From positions 1 through 32,207 of IMG/VR virus record IMGVR_UViG_3300048585_000077: a DNA stretch of 32,207 bases; one strand, 5' to 3'. The stretch is from a virus. The position numbers were made by a program, and so were the translations under genes. Below the pieces are notes generated by a model, which had not been told where the DNA came from, searched no databases, and saw only the letters and a list, made by a program, of their open reading frames with translations. This document shows, piece after piece, positions 20,406-28,742 of the stretch (positions are counted from its first letter, which is position 1; each line of letters starts with the position of its first letter).

Positions 20406-20647
20406 CAAAACGCGTTGTCCAATCGGATGTTGGAAATCCGCTCCCGCCTGCCCGCCAGGGCGGACAGCCGACGATTCCAGTAGTCGATCTCATCCAGGAT
20501 GGGCTTACGGCTGAAGCTGCTCGACGTGCCGTCAATCGAGACAGACTGGACGCCGGCCGGCAGGGCATCCAGTTGGGCCTGCAGGTCGGTGATCCGGGCT
20601 CGAATTTCAGCCAAGGCGGCCGCGCGTCCGTCGAGTGGGCTCGTCAT
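20405..20647 (-). CDS. gpW-like head-tail joining protein (putative)
   Basis: The protein has 80 residues from ATG 20647. It is helix - hairpin - helix: AEIRARITDLQAQLDAL, VQSVSIDGTSSSFSRKPI, ILDEIDYWNRRLSAL. This is the layout of lambda gpW (68 residues), which sits between terminase and portal in lambda and attaches to the head-tail interface. Identification rests on size, layout and synteny. Confidence 0.65.
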   Translation of the reverse strand: MTSPLDGRAAALAEIRARITDLQAQLDALPAGVQSVSIDGTSSSFSRKPILDEIDYWNRRLSALAGRRERISNIRLDNAF

Positions 20648-20707
20648 TCACGAGAGCCTGACGGCCGGGCGGGGAAATCGCTAGCGAGGAAATGCCGGTT
20701 GGCGGTT

Positions 20708-20962
20708 TCAGGCCGCCCGGTCCGGACCGTCGGACGACGGGTCGTTCGTGACGCGCCGGATCAGGTACCGTTTCCCGCAGGTCCGGCAGGAGGTGTACCA
20801 CCAGCTGTACAGCTTCCCGCTGGACCGCACGGTCTTGAAAGGCCGCTTGGCCTCGCGATCGTGCGAGCCGCACTTCGGACAGGGGTCCACCGATTCCGTG
20901 ACGGTGTCGAACCGCTGCGTCTGGGCGCCTTTCGGACGCCCGGTCTTCTTGGGCTTGGTCAT
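20708..20962 (-). CDS. Zinc-ribbon protein between terminase and gpW-like gene
   Basis: The protein has 84 residues. ATG 20962 overlaps the terminase stop (ATGA). A basic N-terminus (KPKKTGRPKGAQTQRF) is followed by a four-cysteine zinc ribbon (CPKCGSHD, then SCRTCGKRY). The region between holds WWYTS. The ribbon resembles those in DNA-binding small proteins; a packaging accessory role would suit its place, but no evidence shows it. Confidence 0.7.
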   Translation of the reverse strand: MTKPKKTGRPKGAQTQRFDTVTESVDPCPKCGSHDREAKRPFKTVRSSGKLYSWWYTSCRTCGKRYLIRRVTNDPSSDGPDRAA

Positions 20963-23070
20963 AGGTAGGTCACCCGCTTCTTCCGTGGTTTCTTCGGAGA
21001 CGAGGATCCTTCCCTCGAGGTCATGTCAGACCCGGGCGGCCTACCCGGCGGGATGTGGAACGGTATACCGGCGATCGATCCCGCGACCTGACATCCTACC
21101 AGACAATCCCAAAAATGGTTGTCGCGCCTGTCTGGCTTCTGCTTCCACTCGAAGACCGTCCGGCCGAGCGCCTCGACCTTGATCGGCAGCTCGCTAGTCA
21201 GCTGATCGGCCAGCATCCGGTGCCGCCTGGCCGCGTAGAACGCGACCGCCCCGGGGTCGCCGAGCTCCATCATGAGTCGCTCGGCCAGGGTGGTCTTCCA
21301 GAAGTTGGTGTCGTACAGGACGTGCCGGACCTCGCGGCTGTTTTGCTGCAAGGGGATCCGCCAGTAGTAGCCGCTGGTCGCCCGGCCGGAGTATTCGCCT
21401 AGCGGCCGCGAGGCGGCACCGATGAACTTGCCGTGACTGGGGAAGATCCGGTAGGGCAACTGACGGCAGACCGCGTAGACGCAGTTGCGTGACTCGCCCC
21501 AGTTGGCGTCCACGAGCGCGAGGTCGAGCTTGTGCCCCTCCCAGTTGTCTCCGAACAGGTAGGCCGACAGGCTCCGGATCCCGGCCGCCAGGCGGCCCTC
21601 CAGGGTGCCGCGCGGGAACTCAAGTTCGAGCGTGCGGCGGATCGACCGGTAGGAAAAGAAGTCCTCGGTCTGTTCCGGCATGGTCCCGTAGTCGACCACA
21701 TAGCCGGTCGTCTGTTCCGTCCAGGCCGTGACGACGTAGTAGAGGGCCTGCTTCTGGACGTCCACAAAGGCGGTCAGCCGCGAGGTGTCGGGCGGGATGG
21801 CCCGTCGCATGTAGCCGTGGCGGCGATCCTCGAGTGATTTCGCCTCCAGCCGCGGGACGTCGACATCCCGGGCGGGCGGGAGGGGCTCGTTCTGGTACTC
21901 GGCCGCGAAGGCCTCTTCGCCCTGGAGCTTTAGATTGTAGGCGTTCTGGAGGGCGGACAGTTCGTCATCGTTTTTGCGTTGCGGCCAGGCGACCTTCGCC
22001 CCTTCGTCCATCACGGCACGGTGTTTCCGGTAGTAGGCCGTGGCGCGTTTGAGGCCCCTGTCGGCCGCCATGTCGGCCGCCCAGATTTTCCCGTACTCGG
22101 CCCAGCAGGCCTCCGCCTCGGGACCTTTCGGCCACTCGTAGATCAGCTTGGTCCGCTCGCCCCGCCAATCTGGATGCTTCTCGCGATCGAGCATCCGGTC
22201 CGCCAGGTCGTTATCGGTGATGACCGTACAGGGCATGATGGCCGCGATCTTCCGACCCGGTCCGGCCAGACCGAGAATCGCGCCTGATATGATCGCCTCT
22301 CGATCGCGTGTCTGCGAGGCCGACCGGGCGGACTCGTCCGTCTGGGGATCGTCGATGATTGCCAGGTCGGGCCGGATGGTTTCACCGGTCGGAGTCTTGA
22401 AGTTCATCCCCCGAATCCGACCCGTGATCCCGGCAGTCCGGAGGACCGCGCCGGGTTGATGGCCCGGCACGGTCGGGAGCCGGATCGTGTGGGCCGTCCA
22501 GTGGATGTAGGTCGGCCGCCCGTCGCACGTCTGACCCTTACACCGGTTCGTGATGCGCTCGAGGGCGCGGACCGGCAGGCAGGCTTCCGGGAAGTCGGCG
22601 GCCAGGAGGTCATTCGTCTCGAGCGTGATCTTGATCGATTCGAGCCGCTCGGCCGAGCTGCCCTCATCGGCTCCGACTAGCGCGACGTAGCGCCGGTAGC
22701 CAAACAGGATGGCCCATAGGGCGGCCGCCTCGGCCAGGCTGGTCTTGCCCGAGCCGCGCGGCATGGCCTGCGCGAACAGCCCGCCGTCCCGGACGGCCGT
22801 CTCGATCTTGCCGATCACCACCAGGTGGTCGGCCGACCAGGCCAGTTTGAAGACATCCGCCAAGTAGGTCTCGCAAAAGCAGCGGAAACTCCTCTTCGCC
22901 TTGGCCCTGCGGCGCGGATTGGCCGGTTTGGGAATCGATCCGATCTCCCGCGCGGCGGCCGACATGGCGGCCTGGCGTTTCGCCGCTCGGGCTTTGTGCT
23001 TCGCGTAGCCGACGTCCTGGGCGGGCCGGGCTGGACCGTCCGGACGGGTCGTCCTGGCGGGTGCGAACAT
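20959..23070 (-). CDS. terL: Terminase large subunit
   Basis: The protein has 703 residues from ATG 23070 (TGATG overlap with the small subunit). A basic N-terminus is followed by the ATPase: Walker A-like PRGSGKT near residue 105, Walker B LAIIDD near 238, and a downstream coupling region. The nuclease domain has acidic residues in TAFVDVQKQ (Asp near 437), LALVDANWGE (Asp near 521) and NHFWDCLVG (Asp near 655), as in the RNase H-like fold of lambda gpA-type enzymes. It cuts concatemers and drives DNA into the prohead. Length is near that of lambda gpA (641), somewhat longer through both termini. Confidence 0.95.
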   Translation of the reverse strand: MFAPARTTRPDGPARPAQDVGYAKHKARAAKRQAAMSAAAREIGSIPKPANPRRRAKAKRSFRCFCETYLADVFKLAWSADHLVVIGKIETAVRDGGLFAQAMPRGSGKTSLAEAAALWAILFGYRRYVALVGADEGSSAERLESIKITLETNDLLAADFPEACLPVRALERITNRCKGQTCDGRPTYIHWTAHTIRLPTVPGHQPGAVLRTAGITGRIRGMNFKTPTGETIRPDLAIIDDPQTDESARSASQTRDREAIISGAILGLAGPGRKIAAIMPCTVITDNDLADRMLDREKHPDWRGERTKLIYEWPKGPEAEACWAEYGKIWAADMAADRGLKRATAYYRKHRAVMDEGAKVAWPQRKNDDELSALQNAYNLKLQGEEAFAAEYQNEPLPPARDVDVPRLEAKSLEDRRHGYMRRAIPPDTSRLTAFVDVQKQALYYVVTAWTEQTTGYVVDYGTMPEQTEDFFSYRSIRRTLELEFPRGTLEGRLAAGIRSLSAYLFGDNWEGHKLDLALVDANWGESRNCVYAVCRQLPYRIFPSHGKFIGAASRPLGEYSGRATSGYYWRIPLQQNSREVRHVLYDTNFWKTTLAERLMMELGDPGAVAFYAARRHRMLADQLTSELPIKVEALGRTVFEWKQKPDRRDNHFWDCLVGCQVAGSIAGIPFHIPPGRPPGSDMTSREGSSSPKKPRKKRVTYL

Positions 23071-23423
23071 CACGGATTCCGGGCCAGTTGCTCGAGTTTC
23101 TCGATCACCTTCGCGGCTGACGCAAAGTCCTCCGCCTGGACCATCCGGAAGTAGAGATCCCGGTAGGCGTCCAGTGCCCAGCCGCGCACGACCAGCGGGT
23201 CGGCGTTCCCGACGGTGCGGAAATACTCCGCCGCCGCGGTGAACAGCTTGTCGATGTTCGCGCGCGGATGCTTCTTTTTCAGGATGGAGCGAATGACCGT
23301 GGCGTCAACGCCGAGCACCAACAAGTGGCGGACATGCTGGGCTGGGTCCTGAGTCATCGTCCAGTCGGACGTGACCGTCAGGGCCGTTTCGGTCGTGTGG
23401 TGAAGATCCTCTTCGTCGAACAC
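23070..23423 (-). CDS. terS: Terminase small subunit (putative)
   Basis: The protein has 117 residues. The open frame begins at 23423 with MFDEEDLHHTTETALTV. A short HTH-like segment (DATVIRSILKKKHPRANIDK) is followed by an oligomerisation helix pair (YRDLYFRMVQAEDFASAAKVIEKLEQLAR), a layout seen in small terminases that recognise the packaging site. It lies directly before terL. The 264-bp gap upstream is a candidate packaging site. The call is by position and fold pattern. Confidence 0.78.
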   Translation of the reverse strand: MFDEEDLHHTTETALTVTSDWTMTQDPAQHVRHLLVLGVDATVIRSILKKKHPRANIDKLFTAAAEYFRTVGNADPLVVRGWALDAYRDLYFRMVQAEDFASAAKVIEKLEQLARNP

Positions 23424-23687
23424 CGGCAGCCCTCCCGTGCCTGCGGGCCGCCGTATCTTACCGAAACCGCCAGAAACCTGGCGAAAAGAAAGAAAGTCTG
23501 CCGCCTATTTCGGCGGTTCCCGTAGGTCTGCCCCGAGGGCAGAGGAAAAGTAGTACCTACAACTTTCGGACCGCCATTGGGTGGGTGGGATGGCTTACCA
23601 TTCTGGATCAGGACGACGCCAGTCTCGCGAACCCTCCGGTTCGCTGGTCGAATTGGGATTGTGATGGGGTGGTCATTATGCGTTCGC
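23424..23687. other. Hairpin-rich non-coding gap before terS (candidate packaging site)
   Basis: A 264-bp gap in an otherwise packed transcript. Four perfect small hairpins are visible: CGCCAG/CTGGCG (23468-23483), CCGCC/GGCGG (23501-23516), CTGCCC/GGGCAG (23528-23542) and GCGAACC/GGTTCGC (23627-23644). AACCGCC (23465-23471) is also inverted at 23512-23518. No convincing protein frame and no T-run is seen. Phage cos or pac sites usually lie just upstream of terS. Confidence 0.55.
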
Positions 23688-24698
23688 TCACGCCCCGCAA
23701 TTCAAAAACAGGTTGTCGGCAAACGTACTGTCCTCGCAGTCCACTCGGACCATCGCATGGTCGCACTGGCTTCCACGGTTATGGGCGACCATTGCGCCCC
23801 GTAGACCTCGAAGGTACAGCGGATAGCCGCACCGCGCGACGTTGTTGTTGCACACAGAAACGTTGCGCTGTGTGAAGCCGACACCTGCACCAACCGTCAG
23901 CAGCCCGATCGCGAACGACCCGCAGTCGGACACCGTGTTGCCGTGGATCGTGACGACTGGATAGAGGTCCTCGGCAGTCTGCTGCTGGAGCTTCATTCCG
24001 ACACCGATGCAGTGATCGATGATGTTGTCCGCGAACTCCAGGTTGCCCCCACGCATCAGGTAAGCGCCATGCTGGCCAGGCATGTCGTGGATGTGATTGT
24101 TTGCGACAATCATGTCAGCCTCGCCCGGAACCAACAGGCCGAACGCGTGGCCAGAGATGTCGTTTCCGGCGATGCTGATACGTCGCTTCGGAATGCTATT
24201 CGCCGTACCGAGAATCGCGCCGTCGTATCCGTTGTCGTTCGGCTGAATGTGATCGCGGCCCATGCCCACAATCGTGTTGTCGAGAATCCGAATCCCACTG
24301 CACGCTCCATCTAGTACGACCGACCCGCCAGCGTGATTGGTGAGTCGGCAATCTCGCATGAGCACGTCATTAGCGGTAGATAAATGGAGGCCAGCAACGC
24401 CGTTGTACGGTGTCGAGTGCTGATGCCACGGCGATTCCAGCCCACACCCTCGCAATGTCAGTCCGACGATCTGCACGCCACTACAGCCGACGAGCGACAA
24501 CGTTTTCGCGTGTTCAGCGGCTTGGGTCAGCATGGCACCGTAGCCAAGGACTGCCAGATTCGACTTCCGGACCGTGCAATCCCCGGCCACGCGAAACGCA
24601 CCGTCCAGCGTGATCGTCGAGTACGGCTCGGCGCGCTCGAACGCATCACGCAACAACTGCGTGTCGTCGGAGCCGGTCGGCCGAAGTATTGTCTGCAT
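23688..24698 (-). CDS. Right-handed beta-helix tail spike, shorter paralogue
   Basis: The protein has 336 residues from ATG 24698, with AAGG about ten bases upstream; an upstream in-frame start overlaps the preceding gene. It lacks an N-terminal attachment domain and starts MQTILRPTGSDDTQLLRDAF, the usual entry of pectate-lyase-like spikes. About ten beta-helix coils follow, with repeated NxI/NxV turns (LDNTIVGMG, IAGNDISGHA, VANNHIHDMP, FADNIIDHC). It aligns along most of its length with the upstream spike (shared NGVAGLHLSTANDV-like and NDNGYDGAILG-like blocks). Beta-helix spikes bind or degrade surface polysaccharide. DNA is visibly less GC-rich than in the head genes. Confidence 0.8.
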   Translation of the reverse strand: MQTILRPTGSDDTQLLRDAFERAEPYSTITLDGAFRVAGDCTVRKSNLAVLGYGAMLTQAAEHAKTLSLVGCSGVQIVGLTLRGCGLESPWHQHSTPYNGVAGLHLSTANDVLMRDCRLTNHAGGSVVLDGACSGIRILDNTIVGMGRDHIQPNDNGYDGAILGTANSIPKRRISIAGNDISGHAFGLLVPGEADMIVANNHIHDMPGQHGAYLMRGGNLEFADNIIDHCIGVGMKLQQQTAEDLYPVVTIHGNTVSDCGSFAIGLLTVGAGVGFTQRNVSVCNNNVARCGYPLYLRGLRGAMVAHNRGSQCDHAMVRVDCEDSTFADNLFLNCGA

Positions 24699-24708
24699 CG
24701 CAGTGGCC

Positions 24709-26397
24709 TTATGAGGTAGCGAGGAATCCAGCGTTTTCCAAGGCAGCGAGAATCGCGTTGATGGTCGCGATCTCCGTTCCGCCAGCTGCGTCTGCAATGT
24801 GAGCTTGCTGGTAGAGTTTGATGATCTTGCCGCCTTCGGTCATGGCATGGATCGCCGTATTTCCCGCGGACACGTCGAACGCGTAAAGCGACGCGCGATT
24901 CGTGTACGCAGTCGGCGCAGTCTTGGACTGTTCCAGCGGTACGATGTGTGTGATTGTAGGAGTCGCGGAATTAACAACGGTCGTACTGTTCAGGAATGGC
25001 CCCGTGATCTCAATCACCGCATTCGCGTCGCCATTTAGGGCGGCCTGCAAATTGGCTGGCGGTGAGTAGTCCTCGAACCTCCATCGGATGTTGCTGAATA
25101 ACACCTTACCGTTGTTGGGTGATACCTCGTCTGACACGAACGCCATACACCTGTACGTTGGCGCAGTAGACGCTCCCGCGTTAATCGGACAATCGACGAT
25201 TGTCGCACCGTCGATCACGATTCGATGTTGCGGTTTGTAGATGTTAAACGCAGCGCCCTCGCATTGGGAAATCCTGTTATTGAGGAAGTCTCCCTGCGAG
25301 TCCCAAATGTACATCCCGAGCCAGCTGCACTTGCGAATGCGATTAGAAGCCGCCAATACGTTCTTGGCAGCCTTCACGTACAAACCGTACTGCACGTCAT
25401 AGATGTTATTGCCAATGATGGACGTGTTCGTCGTATAGTAGCCATCACCTGCGCCGGCCGGCATGATCGCCACGCCAGAGTCGCCGCATTTTGAGATGGA
25501 GTTTCCAGTGATGTTGCAAACGCAGTCGACCGTTTCAGCGTTTTGATTTTGCAGCTTGATTGCGTTTTGCGCGATGTTGTAAAACGAATTTCCAGCAACC
25601 GTCATGTCGCCGCCTTGCTGGATGTATAGCCCCATCTGCCCGAATATGTCGCGCACCACGTTGTCAACGACCAACATGCCTTGTCCAGTTGTGGCAAAGA
25701 TCCCGTGAGCGTGCCCGCTTAGATAGTTTCCACTGATGATTAGGCCATTTTTGGATTGGATGTTGCCAGCTGAACCAATGCAGGCATCTGCACCGTTGTC
25801 GTTATACCCACCCGTCCCCATGCCGATCACACGGTTGCGCTCAATGCGTAGACCATCACAAATGCCGTGTATCTGAATACCACCTCCCGCATGATTCGAC
25901 AGATGGCAGCGCTCCACCGCCACATCGTTCGAGGCCGTTACGTATACGCCTGCCACGCCATTCCACACCGTATTGCCGGCTGCCCACGGATCCTCAGTCC
26001 CGTTGCCAATCAGGCGGAATCCAGATACTCGGCACCTGGAAACGCCAGATAGCGTGATGGTTTTTTTCTGTGTGCCCGTCTGGGTAATTGAGGCCCCGTC
26101 GCCGTCAAGAATTACGTCATCTACGGCCAGCGTGAGCGTGTCCGAGACGGAGAATGCACCGCGAAAGATGACGCGGGTGTTTGGCGTGATCCCGGCCAGG
26201 ATGGCATTGATTGCAGCCGTATCGTCGGCGCCGCTGGGCTTGAGGAATACTGACTGTCCGTACAGACGGTTGCGGAGCGACCGCAACGCGATCCGGCGGG
26301 ATTTCGGCGTCGAGGCAATGTCGGTAACGACCGGGAAACAATCGTCCTCGCCCATGTCTGTCACCGCCGTGAACGCCGAGACTTTTTTCTTCGCCAT
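24709..26397 (-). CDS. Right-handed beta-helix tail spike with particle-binding N-terminus
   Basis: The protein has 562 residues from ATG 26397. Residues 1-45 (KKVSAFTAVTDMGEDDCFPV, then SRRIALRSLRNRL) form the short attachment domain common to phage spikes and fibres. Residues about 50-385 are a beta-helix (FLKPSGADDTAAINAILAGI entry, many NxI/NxF turns). Residues about 385-500 look like a beta-rich binding or trimer part, and the last 40 residues (IIKLYQQAHIADAAGG, then INAILAALENAGFLAT) match a C-terminal tag seen in many tail proteins. It probably acts as receptor-binding or depolymerising spike. The ATG overlaps the TAA of the small gene before it. Confidence 0.88.
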   Translation of the reverse strand: MAKKKVSAFTAVTDMGEDDCFPVVTDIASTPKSRRIALRSLRNRLYGQSVFLKPSGADDTAAINAILAGITPNTRVIFRGAFSVSDTLTLAVDDVILDGDGASITQTGTQKKTITLSGVSRCRVSGFRLIGNGTEDPWAAGNTVWNGVAGVYVTASNDVAVERCHLSNHAGGGIQIHGICDGLRIERNRVIGMGTGGYNDNGADACIGSAGNIQSKNGLIISGNYLSGHAHGIFATTGQGMLVVDNVVRDIFGQMGLYIQQGGDMTVAGNSFYNIAQNAIKLQNQNAETVDCVCNITGNSISKCGDSGVAIMPAGAGDGYYTTNTSIIGNNIYDVQYGLYVKAAKNVLAASNRIRKCSWLGMYIWDSQGDFLNNRISQCEGAAFNIYKPQHRIVIDGATIVDCPINAGASTAPTYRCMAFVSDEVSPNNGKVLFSNIRWRFEDYSPPANLQAALNGDANAVIEITGPFLNSTTVVNSATPTITHIVPLEQSKTAPTAYTNRASLYAFDVSAGNTAIHAMTEGGKIIKLYQQAHIADAAGGTEIATINAILAALENAGFLATS

Positions 26398-26552
26398 TAT
26401 CTGTCCTCACCTTCGATATCGTCATCCTCTTCGGTCAGGATGATTTCCGTTTCGTCCGTGTCTTCCTCGGTCAACAGTTCATCGCAGCCAACTCGCTTGC
26501 GAACTGGCGTCAGCGGTGCCTGCGACATGCGATGGAGGATTACTTCAGCCAC
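26397..26552 (-). CDS. Small acidic protein before the tail spike
   Basis: The protein has 51 residues from GTG 26552, preceded by AAGGG with eight bases of spacing. Its stop TAA (26397-26399) shares a base with the spike's ATG (TAATG), which indicates coupling. The first 22 residues are ordinary (AEVILHRMSQAPLTPVRKRV) and the rest is strongly acidic (LLTEEDTDETEIILTEEDDD). Function is unknown; it may be a small chaperone or adaptor of the spike by position. Confidence 0.65.
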   Translation of the reverse strand: MAEVILHRMSQAPLTPVRKRVGCDELLTEEDTDETEIILTEEDDDIEGEDR

Positions 26553-26556
26553 GGCA

Positions 26557-26895
26557 CTAACCCTTCATGAACACCGGCACGTCTGCGGTGGCAATACCGC
26601 CTGTCGCGACCAGCTTCAGACGTTGATAGTTGTACGCGACACTAGGCAGCGGGTACGGCAACCCGGCTGTTACGGCTTTCGGCGCAATCGGACTCCAATC
26701 CTCGTCATTCGCAATCCCGTACGCCTCGGAGCCGACCTGGGCGTAGACGGTGATTTCAGTCGTTCCGCTCGTCGCCGGCAGATGGAACGAGCCGCCGCCG
26801 AAAAGGCGGGTGTCGATCACGGTCGAGTCGGCAACCACCGTGCCGATCGTGATCGTCATGTCGGGCGTGTGGTCGCGTGCGATAGGGGTCGTCAT
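26557..26895 (-). CDS. Small beta-rich virion-like protein
   Basis: The protein has 112 residues from ATG 26895, with AGGAGGAAG upstream and an ATGA overlap with the preceding gene. It is beta-rich (DMTITIGTVVADSTVIDTRL, FHLPATSGTTEITVYAQVGS) and ends YQRLKLVATGGIATADVPVF. This strand pattern with a late VATGG turn is seen in small phage virion proteins near fibre genes. No family name can be given. Confidence 0.68.
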   Translation of the reverse strand: MTTPIARDHTPDMTITIGTVVADSTVIDTRLFGGGSFHLPATSGTTEITVYAQVGSEAYGIANDEDWSPIAPKAVTAGLPYPLPSVAYNYQRLKLVATGGIATADVPVFMKG

Positions 26896-27254
26896 CGTAC
26901 TTCCTCCTGACTGGTCGGGCGGGTGAGGTCAAAGGCCGGATCGGTGTCTAGTTCGTCCGAACAGTCGTCTAGTTCGGCCGAACAGTCGTCTAGTTCGGCC
27001 GCCGGACAGGCCAGATTGGTGAGCATACAGGGACGCGTCAGGATGATGTCCGTGACGACCTGCTGGCGGGTCTCGAGCGTGGCGACGCGGCGATGGGTCG
27101 AGGCCACCAGGTCGTAGAGTCGCAGGTCGTCCGGGCCGGTGTGGTTCACGGCATCGTTCGCCTGCTTGGATTGCTGTTTGGCCCGATAGCCGTAATAGGC
27201 CGCCAGGGCGGCCATCAGGGCGGTCAGGAGTGTCGAGAAGGATTCTTGTCCCAC
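26892..27254 (-). CDS. Small membrane-anchored protein with LDDCS tandem repeat
   Basis: The protein has 120 residues from GTG 27254, with GAGGG six bases upstream. Residues 6-24 are hydrophobic (STLLTALMAALAAYYGY). A helical middle follows (LRLYDLVASTHRRVATLETR), then a CMLTNLACPA segment and an acidic repeat (AELDDCSAELDDCSDELD). An N-terminal anchor plus coiled part is reminiscent of small phage holin-associated or spanin-like proteins, but nothing is diagnostic. The repeat is a 21-bp DNA duplication. Confidence 0.65.
   Translation of the reverse strand: MGQESFSTLLTALMAALAAYYGYRAKQQSKQANDAVNHTGPDDLRLYDLVASTHRRVATLETRQQVVTDIILTRPCMLTNLACPAAELDDCSAELDDCSDELDTDPAFDLTRPTSQEEVR
26946..27003 (-). 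repeat. 21-bp tandem repeat (about 2.7 copies) in a coding region
   Basis: The unit begins GTCTAGTTCG and ends CGAACAGTC. Copies stand at 26946 and 26967, with a partial third at 26988. The second copy contains the 12-bp palindrome GTTCGGCCGAAC. Each copy adds seven residues, so copy-number change keeps the frame. Confidence 0.9.
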
Positions 27255-27400
27255 GAGGCCCTCACGTCTAAATGTAAATCACGAGAGGGCGTGCCAGTGC
27301 TGTCGCCGGTAGCGAGCGATTCCCCGTCGGCCCGCTGGCTGGATGGTGGTTGATCGCGGGCCGGACGACCAGTCTGGAAATATCGAGCGGACGTTTCGGC

Positions 27401-28402
27401 CTAGCTGGAGAGCTGGCGGATCTGCGGGCAGGTGTCGTACACGAGCTCCCGCTCGTAGCCCCGCACGGACGCGACGGCCCATACGCTCCCGTCCGAGATC
27501 CAGCGTGTGAAGAAACGCGACCGGACCCACCAGGTCCCGTCCGGCTGCTCGTGCCGCTTTCCGCCTGAGTTCCACTTCCCCCAGTTGTGCCAGTGGAGCC
27601 AGAGCGGCCCGCCGTACTGGTCATGCGCCCACTGGGTATCGTCCACCGCCATGATCGCGATCGCGTGATGCCAGACCCCATCGGGGTCCGAGACGCCATC
27701 CTGGTTACGGGTCGAGCTGTAGCCGTCCGACCCGCAGCGCACGAGCCCGAACCCGCTCGCGACCGCGTCGCGGGCCTCGTCACTACTTCGGACCGGATAG
27801 ACCCGCAGGGCCTTGTTGGCGGCCGCCTGGGCGTTCAGCCAGGCCGGGGTGCCGCGTCGGCCCCACGATCCCGACAGGCCGGGACTGTAGATCGACAGGT
27901 CGATCGTGCCGCCGTCCGGACCGGCGTAGGATCCGCGTGGCAGAAACCCGCCCGCCCCCTCGGGGCTGACGTAATGGCACAGCCGCCCGCAGTCCGCCCC
28001 CTCGCCCCCGTGGCCCCGCATGCCATAGATGTTTTCGTCGCACAGCCGGCCCCGCCAGGTCGTCTCGCCGAACAGGCTGTCAATCGCGTAGTCGAGCGAG
28101 CCGGCATTCCGGACACACTTCCCGACGCAATCCCCCTGCCGCTGGGCCTCGCCCTTCACGGCCGGCCCGTCGGGATCGAGGGCCATCAGGGCCCGGTAGG
28201 GCAGACTGACCCGCCCGGCCCCGCTGGCTCGCGCGAGCGGGAAGGCGTCATAGAACGGCACCGCCTGGCTGGCGAGCAGGACCCGGTAGGCCTCGCCCCG
28301 GACGGACCCCGGGAAACCGGAGCGGTAGATCGCCTCGATCTGGTCCGGCGTGCAGTCGAAATCGTAATCGGCGAAACTCAGGTGCTCGGGCATGGCGGTC
28401 AT
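27401..28402 (-). CDS. Papain-fold cysteine peptidase-like protein
   Basis: The protein has 333 residues; ATG 28402 or ATG 28393 (the latter with GGATGA upstream) may start it. Residues 87-97 read QRQGDCVGKCV, like the QGSCGSCW box of papain: Gln89 for the oxyanion hole and Cys92 or Cys96 as nucleophile. WHHAIAIMAVD at 244-254 gives the catalytic His, and WHNWGKWNSGG at 271-281 gives the Asn and the NSWG-like loop. All parts of a papain site are present in order. GMRGHGGEGADCG and DLSIYSPGLSGSWG between them are typical of a phage papain-like group often found among virion proteins. It may cleave a virion or cell-wall peptide. It lies in the lysis/tail-spike region. Confidence 0.78.
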   Translation of the reverse strand: MTAMPEHLSFADYDFDCTPDQIEAIYRSGFPGSVRGEAYRVLLASQAVPFYDAFPLARASGAGRVSLPYRALMALDPDGPAVKGEAQRQGDCVGKCVRNAGSLDYAIDSLFGETTWRGRLCDENIYGMRGHGGEGADCGRLCHYVSPEGAGGFLPRGSYAGPDGGTIDLSIYSPGLSGSWGRRGTPAWLNAQAAANKALRVYPVRSSDEARDAVASGFGLVRCGSDGYSSTRNQDGVSDPDGVWHHAIAIMAVDDTQWAHDQYGGPLWLHWHNWGKWNSGGKRHEQPDGTWWVRSRFFTRWISDGSVWAVASVRGYERELVYDTCPQIRQLSS

Positions 28403-28430
28403 CCGGGTTGGGCCTGGCGGCGGTTGGCGA

Positions 28431-28685
28431 TCAGTCGACCGAGCCGTGTTCCATGAAGAGCGGCAGCAAGGTCAGCAGGATCTTGAGCAGCTGCTCCAAG
28501 ATCGACGACCAGTCGGCCTGGTAGCGGGCCAGCAGGACGGCCTTGATCTCGTCCGCATTGGCGCCAGGATTCTCGGCCCGGTAGTCCCGGATGTCATCCC
28601 GGACGAGCCGCCGGAACTGGCGTTCCTCCCGGGCGTTGAGGCGGCGTTCGGACGGTCCGGCCGTCAGGATCGGTGTGTCGGTCAT
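28431..28685 (-). CDS. Small protein with hydrophobic C-terminus
   Basis: The protein has 84 residues from ATG 28685, with GGGGAA upstream. It starts with a charged helical part (RRLNAREERQFRRLVRDDIR) and ends with a hydrophobic helix (SSILEQLLKILLTLLPLFM). A C-terminal anchor is possible. Function is unknown; its neighbours are envelope-related genes. Confidence 0.65.
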   Translation of the reverse strand: MTDTPILTAGPSERRLNAREERQFRRLVRDDIRDYRAENPGANADEIKAVLLARYQADWSSILEQLLKILLTLLPLFMEHGSVD

Positions 28686-28742
28686 GTCAGTTCCCCGTGC
28701 CTGCGAGGTTGGTTGCGTGTGGGTGCTGTCAGGTGGGTGATC

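Noticed and set aside
23600-23660. tRNA-like sequence with a GGTTCG element
   Set aside because: The GGTTCGC is an arm of a perfect four-base-loop hairpin; no acceptor, anticodon or D-arm pairing could be drawn.
27255-27400. Possible small gene in the gap after the papain-fold gene
   Set aside because: No frame with start, ribosome site and sense-like composition was found; only an 8-bp inverted repeat (27328-27335 with 27356-27363) is visible.
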